Of a stretch of 39,503 bases of DNA, positions 13,578 to 20,665 are shown one piece after another. Location of the stretch: positions 1 through 39,503 of the forward strand of contig CAVIGM010000006.1 of the NCBI GenBank assembly GCA_963642455.1, given 5' to 3'. A model generated the notes under the pieces. The model was not told where the DNA came from and did no database searches. It saw only the letters and a list, made by a program, of their open reading frames with translations. Origin of the DNA: Crickella sp963642455. Its GTDB lineage: Bacteria; Bacillota; Clostridia; Peptostreptococcales; Anaerovoracaceae. Position 1 is the stretch's first letter; each line of letters opens with the position of its first letter. Both the position numbers and the translations under genes were made by a program.

Positions 13578-16316
13578 ATGTCAAATAAGCAGAAAATAGG
13601 TCTCAGAAGGCCAATTACAGTTGCTTTTACATTTGCAATTATGATGGCAACTGTGTTTTTTGCATGGCTCCCTCGAACAGAATTCGGTAAGGCATATGCT
13701 TATACCGAGACGGCCGTAGTTACAGCAGATGTGCTGAACGTGAGAAGTGGTCCGGGAATTATACATTCACGCATAGGCTCACTGAAGAACGGCAAGACTT
13801 TTACAGTATCGGGCTCGGACAAGGATTGGTTCGGAACTGAATGGTATAAGTTCTCTTATGGTTCGAGAACAGCTTATGTATCATCTAAATATGTTAACAT
13901 AGAGCGGAATTTCACAAGTGAGGATGAGAAGCTAACAGGTGTTGTTAATGACGGTCCACTCAGAATAAGAACTGGCCCTTCAACAGGCTACAAGATTCTC
14001 GGAACTTTCTCGAAGGGCAAGACCGTTACGATTGAGGGAAAGGCCAAGAACACATCGGGTTCATGGTGGTACAAGATCAATTATAACGGCAGAACTGGAT
14101 ACCTTCATTCTTCGTATGTGACAATTCAGGACAAAAGAGTATCTGAGGCATTAAGTGCAACAGGTGTTGTTAATGACGGCCCACTCAGAGTAAGAACTGG
14201 CCCTTCAACAGGCTACAAGATTCTCGGAACTTTCTCAAAGGGCAAGACTGTCACAATCGAAGGCAAGGAGAAGATTAACAACGGTTCATGGTGGTACAAG
14301 ATTAAATATAACGGAACGACAGCATATATTTGCGCGTCATACGTAACAATCAAGGCAGAGCCAGTAGAAGAACCTAAGAAGGAAGAGACCAAGAAGGAAG
14401 AAGCAAGCGAGACAACAACGCCTGCAACTGATACAAGCAAGGATGCTTCAACCGAGACCAAGAAGGAAGAAGCAACTGAGACAACAACTCCTTCAACTGA
14501 CACCAAGAAGGAAGAAGCAAGCGAGACGACTAAGCCTTCTACCGAGGCAACAGAGTCTTCAAGCCAGACAACAGAAACAACAGCTACACCTAAGGAAGCA
14601 GTAGCAGAAATAGTTAAGACATCAGGCGTTATAGCTGATGGACCACTCAGAGTAAGAACTGGCCCTGGAACAAGCTACAAGATACTCGCTGAGCTTGCAA
14701 CAGGCAAGGCTGTTACAATCGAAGGCAAAGAAAAGAGCAATGGCGGAGTATGGTGGTACAAGATTACTTATAACGGTAAGACTGGATACATTTGCTCAAG
14801 CTACGTAAGCACTAATGCAGACAGCATAGCTGAGATTGTTAAAACAACAGGCACTATAGCCGATGGACCACTCAGAGTAAGAACAGGTCCTGGAACAAGC
14901 TACAAGATAATCACAGAGCTCGCAACAGGCAAGTCTGTCACAATAGATGGCAAGGAGAAGAGCAGTGGCGGAGTATGGTGGTACAAGATTACATATAACG
15001 AAATGGCAGGTTATATTTGCTCAACATATGTAAAGCTACCAGAAAGCTCCACAGAGAGCTCAACAAATAGCACTACTGCACAGACTACACAGACTGAGCA
15101 GAACAAGGATACTTCAAAGCAGGAGAGCACAAGCGAACAGACCGCAGAGCCTGTAAGCTTCGAGCTTGGTACAACGACAGCTAACGAAGGCCTTAATGTA
15201 AGAACAGGTCCTGGCACTAACTATACAAGAATTGATACTATTGCTAAGGGCACATCTGTGACAATCTTAGGCTCAGAGAAGGCAAGCAACGGCAAGCTGT
15301 GGTACAAATACCAGTATAGTGCATCACAGATCGGATATCTCTGTTCTGACTATGTGACGGTAAAGACCGTAACTTCGGACGGTGATTTTGAAGCATACAT
15401 GACAGCGCAGGGCTTCCCAGAGAGCTACAAGGCAGGTCTCAGAATGCTCCATGCGGCACATCCACAGTGGGTATTCAAGGCTCTTAAGCTTGACTACAGC
15501 TGGTCAAGCGCACTTTCTAAGGAAACTGCTAAGCCTGGAACGAACCTCGTAAGCCCATCATCTCCTGTTTCATATCGCTCGACAGTAGCTGGGGCATATA
15601 ATTCATCGACAGGAGCATGGACGAAGTATGACACGAGCTGGTATGCTGCAGATTCAAGAGTAGTTGCATACTATATGGATCCAAGGAACTTCCTCAGCGA
15701 GAATGGCATTTATCAGTTCATGACACATAGATATGATGCTTCAACGCAGAACGAATCGACCGTAGCTGCTGTAATATCTGGCTCATTCATGCAAGGCAAG
15801 AATCCTGGCGGTGGATATAGCTCATACACAGCACTTATCAACGAGGCGGGCAAGAACACAGGCGTTAACCCTAATGTACTTGCTGCAATGATTATCCAAG
15901 AGCAGGGATGGGGCGGAAGCAGCCTTTCATCGGGAACATATTCTGGCTATGAAGGATATTACAACTTCTTTAACATCGGTGCTTATACGACAAGCTCGAT
16001 GAATGCTATACAGAGAGGTCTGTGGTATGCTAAGCAGCAAGGATGGGATACTCCTTATAAGGCAATAGTAGGCGGAGCCCAGTTCTATGCAAATAATTAT
16101 GTAAACAATAATCAGGATACCTATTATACAAAGAAGTTCAATGTAAAGAACGGTCTGAGCAAAGTTGCAACGCATCAATATATGACAAATGTATCAGGTG
16201 CAGCAAGCGAAGGAAGCCTTCTGAAGCGTGCTTTCAATAGCAATAATAGCTATTCTGTATCGTTCGAGATTCCTGTTTATGCAGATATGCCTGCAACTGC
16301 ATGTCAGCTGCCATAA
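13578..16316 (+). CDS. Secreted N-acetylglucosaminidase with six SH3b repeats
   Basis: This 912-residue cell-wall hydrolase has a signal peptide at about 1-42 (basic n-region, hydrophobic core, cut near AYA). SH3b wall-binding repeats start at about 43, 120, 195, 348, 423 and 527, each with the pattern LxVRTGPxxxY...WWYKI...GY. Two Thr/Lys/Glu/Ser-rich linkers lie between repeats 3 and 4 and between 5 and 6. A C-terminal glucosaminidase domain (about 600-912) resembles the LytG/GH73-type lysozyme superfamily, with a likely catalytic Glu in MIIQEQGWGG (about 770) and the downstream FFNIGAY. It cleaves peptidoglycan glycan strands outside the cell. ATG 13578 has AGGAGGT at 13567-13573; an in-frame ATG at 13533 has no ribosome site. 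Members of this architecture often work in cell separation. Confidence 0.88.
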   Translation: MSNKQKIGLRRPITVAFTFAIMMATVFFAWLPRTEFGKAYAYTETAVVTADVLNVRSGPGIIHSRIGSLKNGKTFTVSGSDKDWFGTEWYKFSYGSRTAYVSSKYVNIERNFTSEDEKLTGVVNDGPLRIRTGPSTGYKILGTFSKGKTVTIEGKAKNTSGSWWYKINYNGRTGYLHSSYVTIQDKRVSEALSATGVVNDGPLRVRTGPSTGYKILGTFSKGKTVTIEGKEKINNGSWWYKIKYNGTTAYICASYVTIKAEPVEEPKKEETKKEEASETTTPATDTSKDASTETKKEEATETTTPSTDTKKEEASETTKPSTEATESSSQTTETTATPKEAVAEIVKTSGVIADGPLRVRTGPGTSYKILAELATGKAVTIEGKEKSNGGVWWYKITYNGKTGYICSSYVSTNADSIAEIVKTTGTIADGPLRVRTGPGTSYKIITELATGKSVTIDGKEKSSGGVWWYKITYNEMAGYICSTYVKLPESSTESSTNSTTAQTTQTEQNKDTSKQESTSEQTAEPVSFELGTTTANEGLNVRTGPGTNYTRIDTIAKGTSVTILGSEKASNGKLWYKYQYSASQIGYLCSDYVTVKTVTSDGDFEAYMTAQGFPESYKAGLRMLHAAHPQWVFKALKLDYSWSSALSKETAKPGTNLVSPSSPVSYRSTVAGAYNSSTGAWTKYDTSWYAADSRVVAYYMDPRNFLSENGIYQFMTHRYDASTQNESTVAAVISGSFMQGKNPGGGYSSYTALINEAGKNTGVNPNVLAAMIIQEQGWGGSSLSSGTYSGYEGYYNFFNIGAYTTSSMNAIQRGLWYAKQQGWDTPYKAIVGGAQFYANNYVNNNQDTYYTKKFNVKNGLSKVATHQYMTNVSGAASEGSLLKRAFNSNNSYSVSFEIPVYADMPATACQLP
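13936..14935 (+). repeat. 225-bp periodic repeats in the SH3b coding region
   Basis: Repeat copies 2 and 3 (starting 13936 and 14161) and copies 4 and 5 (atagc-gatg at 14631 and 14856) are each offset by exactly 225 bases (75 codons) and are nearly identical over long stretches. The Thr/Lys/Glu linker between the pairs also repeats AAGAAGGAAGAAGCAA three times (about 14390, 14460 and 14505). This indicates recent internal duplication. Confidence 0.85.
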
Positions 16317-16397
16317 CAGCTACAATAACAGCTGCAATAAGAAGGACACTTTTTCTACAGGTTTTTCTAAGCTTATAAATAAGGGGAAGGATTGAAG

Positions 16398-17114
16398 ATG
16401 GCAAATTGCAGACATACAGACAGCTTAACAGGCTTAGCTCTTAAGAAATTGATATTGCTTGTGATGGTGCTTGCCCTTATCATGCCATTTGCAGCAATTG
16501 AAGCATTTGCCTCAACGTCTGTTACAATAAGCTGCGATGACAAGCTCAAAGGCGGCGATACTTTTACCGTAGAGGTAAATTTCGGAGGCGGAGTTGGACG
16601 TGTAGATGCAGCGCTTGAATACGATACCGATAAGCTAACATATATATCGGGAGGAAGTAGCTCGGGCAACAGCGGATATATTCAGCTCTCGCAGGGCGGA
16701 ACTGACGGCAACGTGACCTTCAATATCAAGTTCCAAGCTGTTTCGGACGGAAATACAAGGCTTTCACTAAGCACATACGAATTATATGACCTTAATGAGT
16801 CTTATATAGACGAGCAGCCTGCAGCATCTAAGGATATTAATATTTCGGGCAATGCAAATCTTGGCGAGCTTCTGGGCGACGAGGAATCATCCGAAAAGCC
16901 TTCGAAGGTAGAAGAGAAGATTGGCGTTGATGAGAAAACAGACGGCAGTGCTCTGCTTAGTCAAAAGCCACTGGTTCTGATTGTAGCCGCAGTGCTTGTA
17001 GTAGCAGTGATTATCGTAGTTGCTGTACTTATTAGCCGCAAGAAGAAGGGCAAAGGCGAAAGCGCAAGCAAAAGCGAAAGCAAAAGCAGCAAGGAATATC
17101 AGAGCAAGCACTAA
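16398..17114 (+). CDS. Cohesin-domain surface protein with C-terminal membrane anchor
   Basis: This 238-residue protein has a signal peptide at 1-39 (ending AFA), a beta-rich cohesin-type domain at about 41-150 (GGDTFTVEVNFGG, DAALEYDTDKLTYISG, NVTFNIKFQA), a Glu/Lys-rich spacer at 150-190, a transmembrane helix at about 191-213 (Val/Ile/Ala-rich) and a basic Lys/Ser tail. Cohesin folds bind dockerins in cellulosomes but also occur as stand-alone surface modules. No dockerin is visible here. ATG 16398 is 7 bases after AAGGGGAAGG (16381-16390); TTG 16392 is too close to it. It follows the glucosaminidase by 81 bases with no clear terminator between, so the two may be co-transcribed. Confidence 0.7.
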   Translation: MANCRHTDSLTGLALKKLILLVMVLALIMPFAAIEAFASTSVTISCDDKLKGGDTFTVEVNFGGGVGRVDAALEYDTDKLTYISGGSSSGNSGYIQLSQGGTDGNVTFNIKFQAVSDGNTRLSLSTYELYDLNESYIDEQPAASKDINISGNANLGELLGDEESSEKPSKVEEKIGVDEKTDGSALLSQKPLVLIVAAVLVVAVIIVVAVLISRKKKGKGESASKSESKSSKEYQSKH

Positions 17115-17217
17115 GTCCAACGCATCATCAAGACCATCAGGATTAACAAGATTAACAAGATTATCAAAATCATCAAGATCATCAAATAATCTCGAGGTCA
17201 AGATGAGCAATAATTAA
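17115..17217 (+). repeat. Short degenerate repeats after the cohesin gene
   Basis: Imperfect repeats of ATCATCAAGA and ATTAACAAG fill this stretch. In the +1 frame relative to the preceding gene, the sequence stays open to 17217 and encodes a Ser/Lys/Arg-rich tail similar in composition to the protein's own C-terminus. This could be the remnant of a longer tail lost by a frameshift, or chance in a low-complexity sequence. Confidence 0.4.
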
Positions 17218-17228
17218 ATAATGAAGAA

Positions 17229-17260
17229 TCGAGGAAATCAGTATTCGCTGGTTTCCTCGA
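17229..17260 (+). terminator. Terminator-like hairpin
   Basis: TCGAGGAAATCAG (17229-17241) pairs with CTGGTTTCCTCGA (17248-17260) over 13 positions, including one T-G wobble, with the loop TATTCG. The T-run afterwards is weak (ATTGTTAGTT). It probably ends the glucosaminidase-cohesin transcript. Confidence 0.65.
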
Positions 17261-17366
17261 ATTGTTAGTTAGGCTTTATAAGAGTTCGCCCGGTTAATAG
17301 GATCTTATGGGGCTCGCATGCCGAGAAATCCGTGAAGAAGATTTTCTCATGTGCTACAATATGCAT

Positions 17367-18308
17367 ATGAAAAAATCAATGCTAAGACTTTTTATAATAC
17401 TTATAATCATCTTCGCCGGCATCAAGCTTGCGCCTTTTGTTATAGAAGAATTCGGCGACAGCACCAATTCAAGCGAGTTAGCCTCCCTCGAATACGACGG
17501 AGAAGTAGCTATCGAGGTCAATCATAATAAGCCGGATTTTACAGAGGAAGAAATTGAAACAGCCAAAGAGGCCAAGTATGGCTACGAGAATTACAGCGAA
17601 CTTGATTCTCTTGGAAGATGCCGTGTAGCTGAGGCTTGTATTTGTGAGGAGACAAGGCCTGATTATGGCGAGAAAAGAGGGGATATTAGCCAGGTTCATC
17701 CATCTGGATGGCAGCGAATCGGCTTCTGGTCAAGGTGTCATCTTATCGCATGGCAGTTCTCCGCCGAAAACGATAACGAGAGGAATCTGATTACGGGTAC
17801 TTCTTATCTCAATATCTCGGGCATGATACCTTACGAGAATGTGATTGCAGAGTATCTGAATGGGCACGATGACAGGCATGTTCTGTATAGGGTTGAGCCG
17901 ATTTATAAAGGCAAGGAACTTGTGGCAAGGGGTGTCGAGATGCAGGCTCTTTCGCTTGAAGACGATGGCGAGGCTGTTTCGTATCATGTATATATTTTCA
18001 ATTATCAGCCGGGCTCGATAATAGATTACGAGGATGGCACTGTGGAGGACGACTCAAGACATCAGACGGAAGTTAAGCTCAAGAATAAGACCGCAAGATT
18101 CACTGGCGAGGCAATCGCAATAGGTGAGGCGAGCGTTGAGGGAAGCACAGGAGATGTTAAATATATATATTATTCAGATGAGGAGACTCATCATAAGATT
18201 GACGGCACGCCAATCAATCGCGGAACCTATTATGTAAGGGCGGTAGTCTCGGGAGATAATTGGTATCCGACAGCCGCAAGCAATGTAGCAAGGCTAAGAA
18301 TTATATAG
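17367..18308 (+). CDS. Secreted or membrane-anchored DNA/RNA non-specific endonuclease
   Basis: This protein has about 313 residues, with an N-terminal hydrophobic helix (about 7-24) serving as signal or anchor. A beta-beta-alpha-metal nuclease core follows, with the motif SRCHLIAWQF in place of the usual DRGH; its His is the likely general base. The metal-binding Asn lies in NDNERNLITGTSYLN. The C-terminal 75 residues form a separate beta-rich module (from about 240). The reading frame is open from ATG 17307, but the upstream 20 codons look non-coding. An extended -10 (TGCTACAAT, 17352-17360) overlaps that stretch, so I chose the ATG just before the Lys-Lys-hydrophobic segment. ATG 17349, 17361 or 17379 are alternatives; none has a strong ribosome site. 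Likely roles are nucleic-acid scavenging or biofilm DNA turnover. Confidence 0.8.
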   Translation: MKKSMLRLFIILIIIFAGIKLAPFVIEEFGDSTNSSELASLEYDGEVAIEVNHNKPDFTEEEIETAKEAKYGYENYSELDSLGRCRVAEACICEETRPDYGEKRGDISQVHPSGWQRIGFWSRCHLIAWQFSAENDNERNLITGTSYLNISGMIPYENVIAEYLNGHDDRHVLYRVEPIYKGKELVARGVEMQALSLEDDGEAVSYHVYIFNYQPGSIIDYEDGTVEDDSRHQTEVKLKNKTARFTGEAIAIGEASVEGSTGDVKYIYYSDEETHHKIDGTPINRGTYYVRAVVSGDNWYPTAASNVARLRII

Positions 18309-18357
18309 AAATTGAAATATCGGCAATCAAGAGAATCGCTGGTAGATCGCAATTAAT

Positions 18358-18388
18358 TTGAGACCATGCAGGAATTATTTCTTATAAA
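18358..18388 (+). promoter_or_regulatory. Possible promoter of the nitroreductase gene
   Basis: TTGAGA (18358-18363) and TATAAA (18383-18388) are separated by 19 bases, wider than ideal, and lie just before the AAGGAGGAG ribosome site. The assignment is weak to moderate. Confidence 0.4.
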
Positions 18389-18406
18389 TAAAAGGAGGAG
18401 AGAAAG

Positions 18407-18982
18407 ATGGACTTCAAGGATTTGGTTATAAAGAATCGCTCGTGCAGAGGCTATGATGCCGATTATAAGGTAAGTGAGGACGAGCTAATGCAGATGGTTG
18501 ATTGCGCAAGGCTTACAGCATCAAGCATGAGCATTCAGCCTCTTAAATACATGATTGTATCGGGCGGCAGTAAGGCAGATATTATCAATAATAATATTGT
18601 CTTTGCGGCGCAACTTCCCGGCGAGAAGCTCCCTTATGAGGGCACAGAGCCACATGCTTTTATACTTATATGCCAGGATTTATCTATTCATGAAGATGCA
18701 AATAGATTCCTTAAGGACGTAGGAATTACAGCGCAGACGATTCTTCTTAAGGCGACCGAGATGGGCCTTGCCGGCTGCATGATAGGAAATTATAACAAGC
18801 AGAAGTTGGCAAAGGAATTAGAATTAGACGACAAATATGTGATTCAGCTTGTAATCTCGCTTGGCAAGTCAATAGAGGATATTAGGCTGGTGGAAATCGA
18901 AGATGGCGAGTCTTGCCTATATTATAGAGAAAACGGAGTGCATTACGCACCTAAGCGCAAGCTTGCCGACGTTCTAATATAA
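18407..18982 (+). CDS. Nitroreductase-family FMN oxidoreductase
   Basis: This 191-residue protein is of nitroreductase-fold size. It has the N-terminal flavin phosphate-binding pattern KNRSCRGYD (about 9-17), ARLTASSMSIQPLKYMIV (about 34-51), and the helix AQTILLKATEMGLAGCMIGNY (about 108-128) that contacts FMN. Family members reduce nitro compounds, quinones or other electrophiles with NAD(P)H. The physiological substrate cannot be read from the sequence. The ribosome site is AAAGGAGGAGAG at 18391-18402. It appears to be a single-gene transcript ended by the hairpin at 18993. Confidence 0.87.
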   Translation: MDFKDLVIKNRSCRGYDADYKVSEDELMQMVDCARLTASSMSIQPLKYMIVSGGSKADIINNNIVFAAQLPGEKLPYEGTEPHAFILICQDLSIHEDANRFLKDVGITAQTILLKATEMGLAGCMIGNYNKQKLAKELELDDKYVIQLVISLGKSIEDIRLVEIEDGESCLYYRENGVHYAPKRKLADVLI

Positions 18983-18992
18983 TCGGAACATA

Positions 18993-19025
18993 AAAAAATT
19001 CACATCGCTTGGATGTGAATTTTTT
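18993..19025 (+). terminator. Terminator after the nitroreductase gene
   Basis: AAAAAATTCACATC (18993-19006) pairs with GATGTGAATTTTTT (19012-19025) around the loop GCTTG. A-rich and T-rich flanks make it potentially bidirectional. Confidence 0.92.
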
Positions 19026-19083
19026 CATAATTTGCGAAATTATTTAACTAAGAAAGAACAATCAAAAGAAAAAGGTTTATTGC

Positions 19084-19132
19084 TGTCAAAGTTTCCTTAT
19101 CTTTGACACCCTTATCTTAGCATTCGTATATG
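19084..19132 (+). promoter_or_regulatory. Inverted repeat overlapping a possible promoter upstream of nrdR
   Basis: This lies in the 320-base gene-free stretch 18983-19302. TGTCAAAG (19084-19091) and CTTTGACA (19101-19108) form a perfect 8-bp inverted repeat. Its right arm contains TTGACA (19103-19108), which is followed after 18 bases by TATATG (19127-19132). This looks like an operator over a -35 box. A second candidate promoter, TTGAAT (19174-19179), 17 bases, TACATT (19197-19202), lies downstream. Confidence 0.45.
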
Positions 19133-19225
19133 TTGATTATGTAAAGAATATTTGCGCCTAATGTGTAATCTGTTTGAATAAAAATACTTTATGTGGTACA
19201 TTTGTATCGGTAAATAACAAGATAT

Positions 19226-19251
19226 AAGGTTTCGAGGATTCGAGCCTTTTT
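19226..19251 (+). terminator. Terminator-like hairpin in the nrdR leader
   Basis: AAGGTTTCGA (19226-19235) pairs with TCGAGCCTT (19240-19248) with one bulged T, around the loop GGAT. T-rich sequence follows (T247-T251). It lies between the candidate promoters and the nrdR ribosome site, so it may act as an attenuator or end a small RNA. Confidence 0.45.
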
Positions 19252-19302
19252 CATTCAATGACGTTAGAATGATGATAGAAATGAAGGCACGGAGGATGCA
19301 CA

Positions 19303-19755
19303 ATGAAATGCCCATTTTGCAATTACGAAGATACTAAAGTTGTTGACTCAAGACATGTTGAGGATGGCCTCGCAATAAGAAGGCGAAGAGAATGTGAAGT
19401 CTGCCGTAAGAGATTTACTACTTTCGAGAAGATCGAGAATTCTTTGCTCGTAGTTGTTAAGAAGAATGGCAAGAAAGAGAGCTTCGACAAGAACAAGATT
19501 ATTAACGGTCTCATGAAGGCCTGCCAGAAGACCAAGATTACCTATGAACAGGTTCTTGAGATTGCTGACAACATCGAGAAGAGGCTCAGGAATTCTCTCA
19601 TGAAGGAAATTAAATCCGATTTCATCGGCCAATGCATCATGGACGAGCTTAGAAGAGCAGACAAAGTGGCCTATGTTCGTTTTGCTTCTGTTTACAGGAA
19701 TTTCCAGGACATCGAGACCTTCAGTGCCGAGATAGATAAGCTCAAAGAAGACTAA
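19303..19755 (+). CDS. nrdR: Transcriptional repressor NrdR
   Basis: This is a 150-residue NrdR of typical length. The N-terminal zinc ribbon has C3, C6, C31 and C34 with the DNA-contacting RRRREC stretch. The ATP-cone (about 49-139) senses ATP/dATP. NrdR represses ribonucleotide reductase genes when dATP is high. No ribonucleotide reductase gene is in the window, and I see no clear NrdR box at this promoter. The ribosome site CGGAGGA lies at 19290-19296. Confidence 0.96.
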   Translation: MKCPFCNYEDTKVVDSRHVEDGLAIRRRRECEVCRKRFTTFEKIENSLLVVVKKNGKKESFDKNKIINGLMKACQKTKITYEQVLEIADNIEKRLRNSLMKEIKSDFIGQCIMDELRRADKVAYVRFASVYRNFQDIETFSAEIDKLKED

Positions 19756-19803
19756 GCGGCGGAGCGTAACTGGAACGAAGCGGCGAGAGAAATCGAAGAA
19801 CGA

Positions 19804-19870
19804 AATCGCCGAGAGTCGAATCGCCGAGAATGAATCGCCGAGAACGGAATCGCCGAGAACGGAATCGCCG
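19804..19870 (+). repeat. 14-15 bp tandem repeats between nrdR and cmk
   Basis: Four units starting AATCGCCGAGA (19804, 19819, 19833, 19848) and a fifth partial unit (19863) lie head to tail, with lengths of 15, 14, 15 and 15 bases. Copies three and four are identical (AATCGCCGAGAACGG). The upstream part (19756-19803) has related GAAGCGGCGAGA-like words. There is no coding sign on either strand. Confidence 0.85.
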
Positions 19871-19918
19871 GTATTTGAAAAATTTTTATAAGGAACACAA
19901 AGGAGAAAGGCTAAGAAA

Positions 19919-20575
19919 ATGCTTAGAATTGCGATAGATGGGCCGGGCGGAGCAGGCAAAAGCTCCGTAGCAAAGGGAGTAGCTCAAAGATACGGCATCG
20001 ATTATGTAGATACCGGTGCTATGTATAGAGCCGTTGCTCTCAAGACTGCAAGAAATGGAATCAAGCAAGATGATGAGGCTGCAATTGCCAAGATGCTCGA
20101 GACAACAAGCTTGGATTTCAAGGGCGCTAATATTATTCTTGACGGCGAGGATGTAAGCGAGCATATAAGGACTAACGAGGTATCGATGATGGCCTCTAAC
20201 GTCTCGAAGCTTGCTCCTGTTAGAGAATTTGTAAGCAACTATAGCAGACATCTTGCTGAGACGAAGGACCTTGTCATGGATGGCCGTGATATAGGCACTA
20301 ATGTCATAAAGGACGCAGAGGTTAAGATCTATATGTCTGCCTCGGTTGAGGTAAGGGCAAGACGCAGATACAGACAGCTTCTTGAAGCCGGCAAAGAGGC
20401 CGATCTTGAGAAGATTAAGGTAGAAATTGAGCAAAGAGATTATCAGGATTCGCATAGAGAACTTAATCCTCTGACTCAGGCTGAGGATGCTATTTACCTT
20501 GATACATCCGATATGGATCTACAGACAAATATTGATGCTGTTTGCGAAATCGTAGATAGCATTATAAATAAATAA
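19919..20575 (+). CDS. cmk: Cytidylate kinase
   Basis: This 218-residue CMP/dCMP kinase has a P-loop GPGGAGKSS (8-16), the signature DTGAMYRAVAL (about 35-45), and DGRDIGTNV (about 121-129). It phosphorylates CMP and dCMP to the diphosphates in pyrimidine salvage and supply. ATG 19919 has AAAGGAGAAAGG just upstream. The length and motifs are normal. Confidence 0.96.
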   Translation: MLRIAIDGPGGAGKSSVAKGVAQRYGIDYVDTGAMYRAVALKTARNGIKQDDEAAIAKMLETTSLDFKGANIILDGEDVSEHIRTNEVSMMASNVSKLAPVREFVSNYSRHLAETKDLVMDGRDIGTNVIKDAEVKIYMSASVEVRARRRYRQLLEAGKEADLEKIKVEIEQRDYQDSHRELNPLTQAEDAIYLDTSDMDLQTNIDAVCEIVDSIINK

Positions 20576-20586
20576 TTAAATTATTA

Positions 20587-20622
20587 TATAATCAATTAAT
20601 TAACGCCTTAACATGTTAAGGC
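20587..20622 (+). promoter_or_regulatory. -10 box and 18-bp perfect palindrome upstream of radC
   Basis: TATAAT (20587-20592), with no clear -35 box, is followed at about +7 by GCCTTAACATGTTAAGGC (20605-20622), a perfect palindrome with no spacer. The lack of a loop favours a dimeric-protein operator over an RNA hairpin, though a short-loop stem is possible. Confidence 0.5.
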
Positions 20623-20646
20623 AATAACCCAAATCAAAGTGTGTTG

Positions 20647-20663
20647 TGCTCACAAAGTGAGCA
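20647..20663 (+). repeat. Hairpin at the radC ribosome site
   Basis: TGCTCAC-AAA-GTGAGCA is a perfect 7-bp inverted repeat that ends 2 bases before ATG 20666. It contains the only candidate ribosome-site bases (GTGAG), so a folded transcript could hide the start. Confidence 0.6.
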
Positions 20664-20665
20664 AA

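Noticed and set aside
19804..19870. CRISPR array in the nrdR-cmk spacer
   Set aside because: The repeats are only 14-15 bases, directly adjacent, with no unique spacers and no cas genes nearby.
19348..19959. Long minus-strand ORF across nrdR and the tandem repeats
   Set aside because: It overlaps two well-supported genes, has no ribosome site or domain, and is explained by the repeat composition and codon bias of the plus strand.
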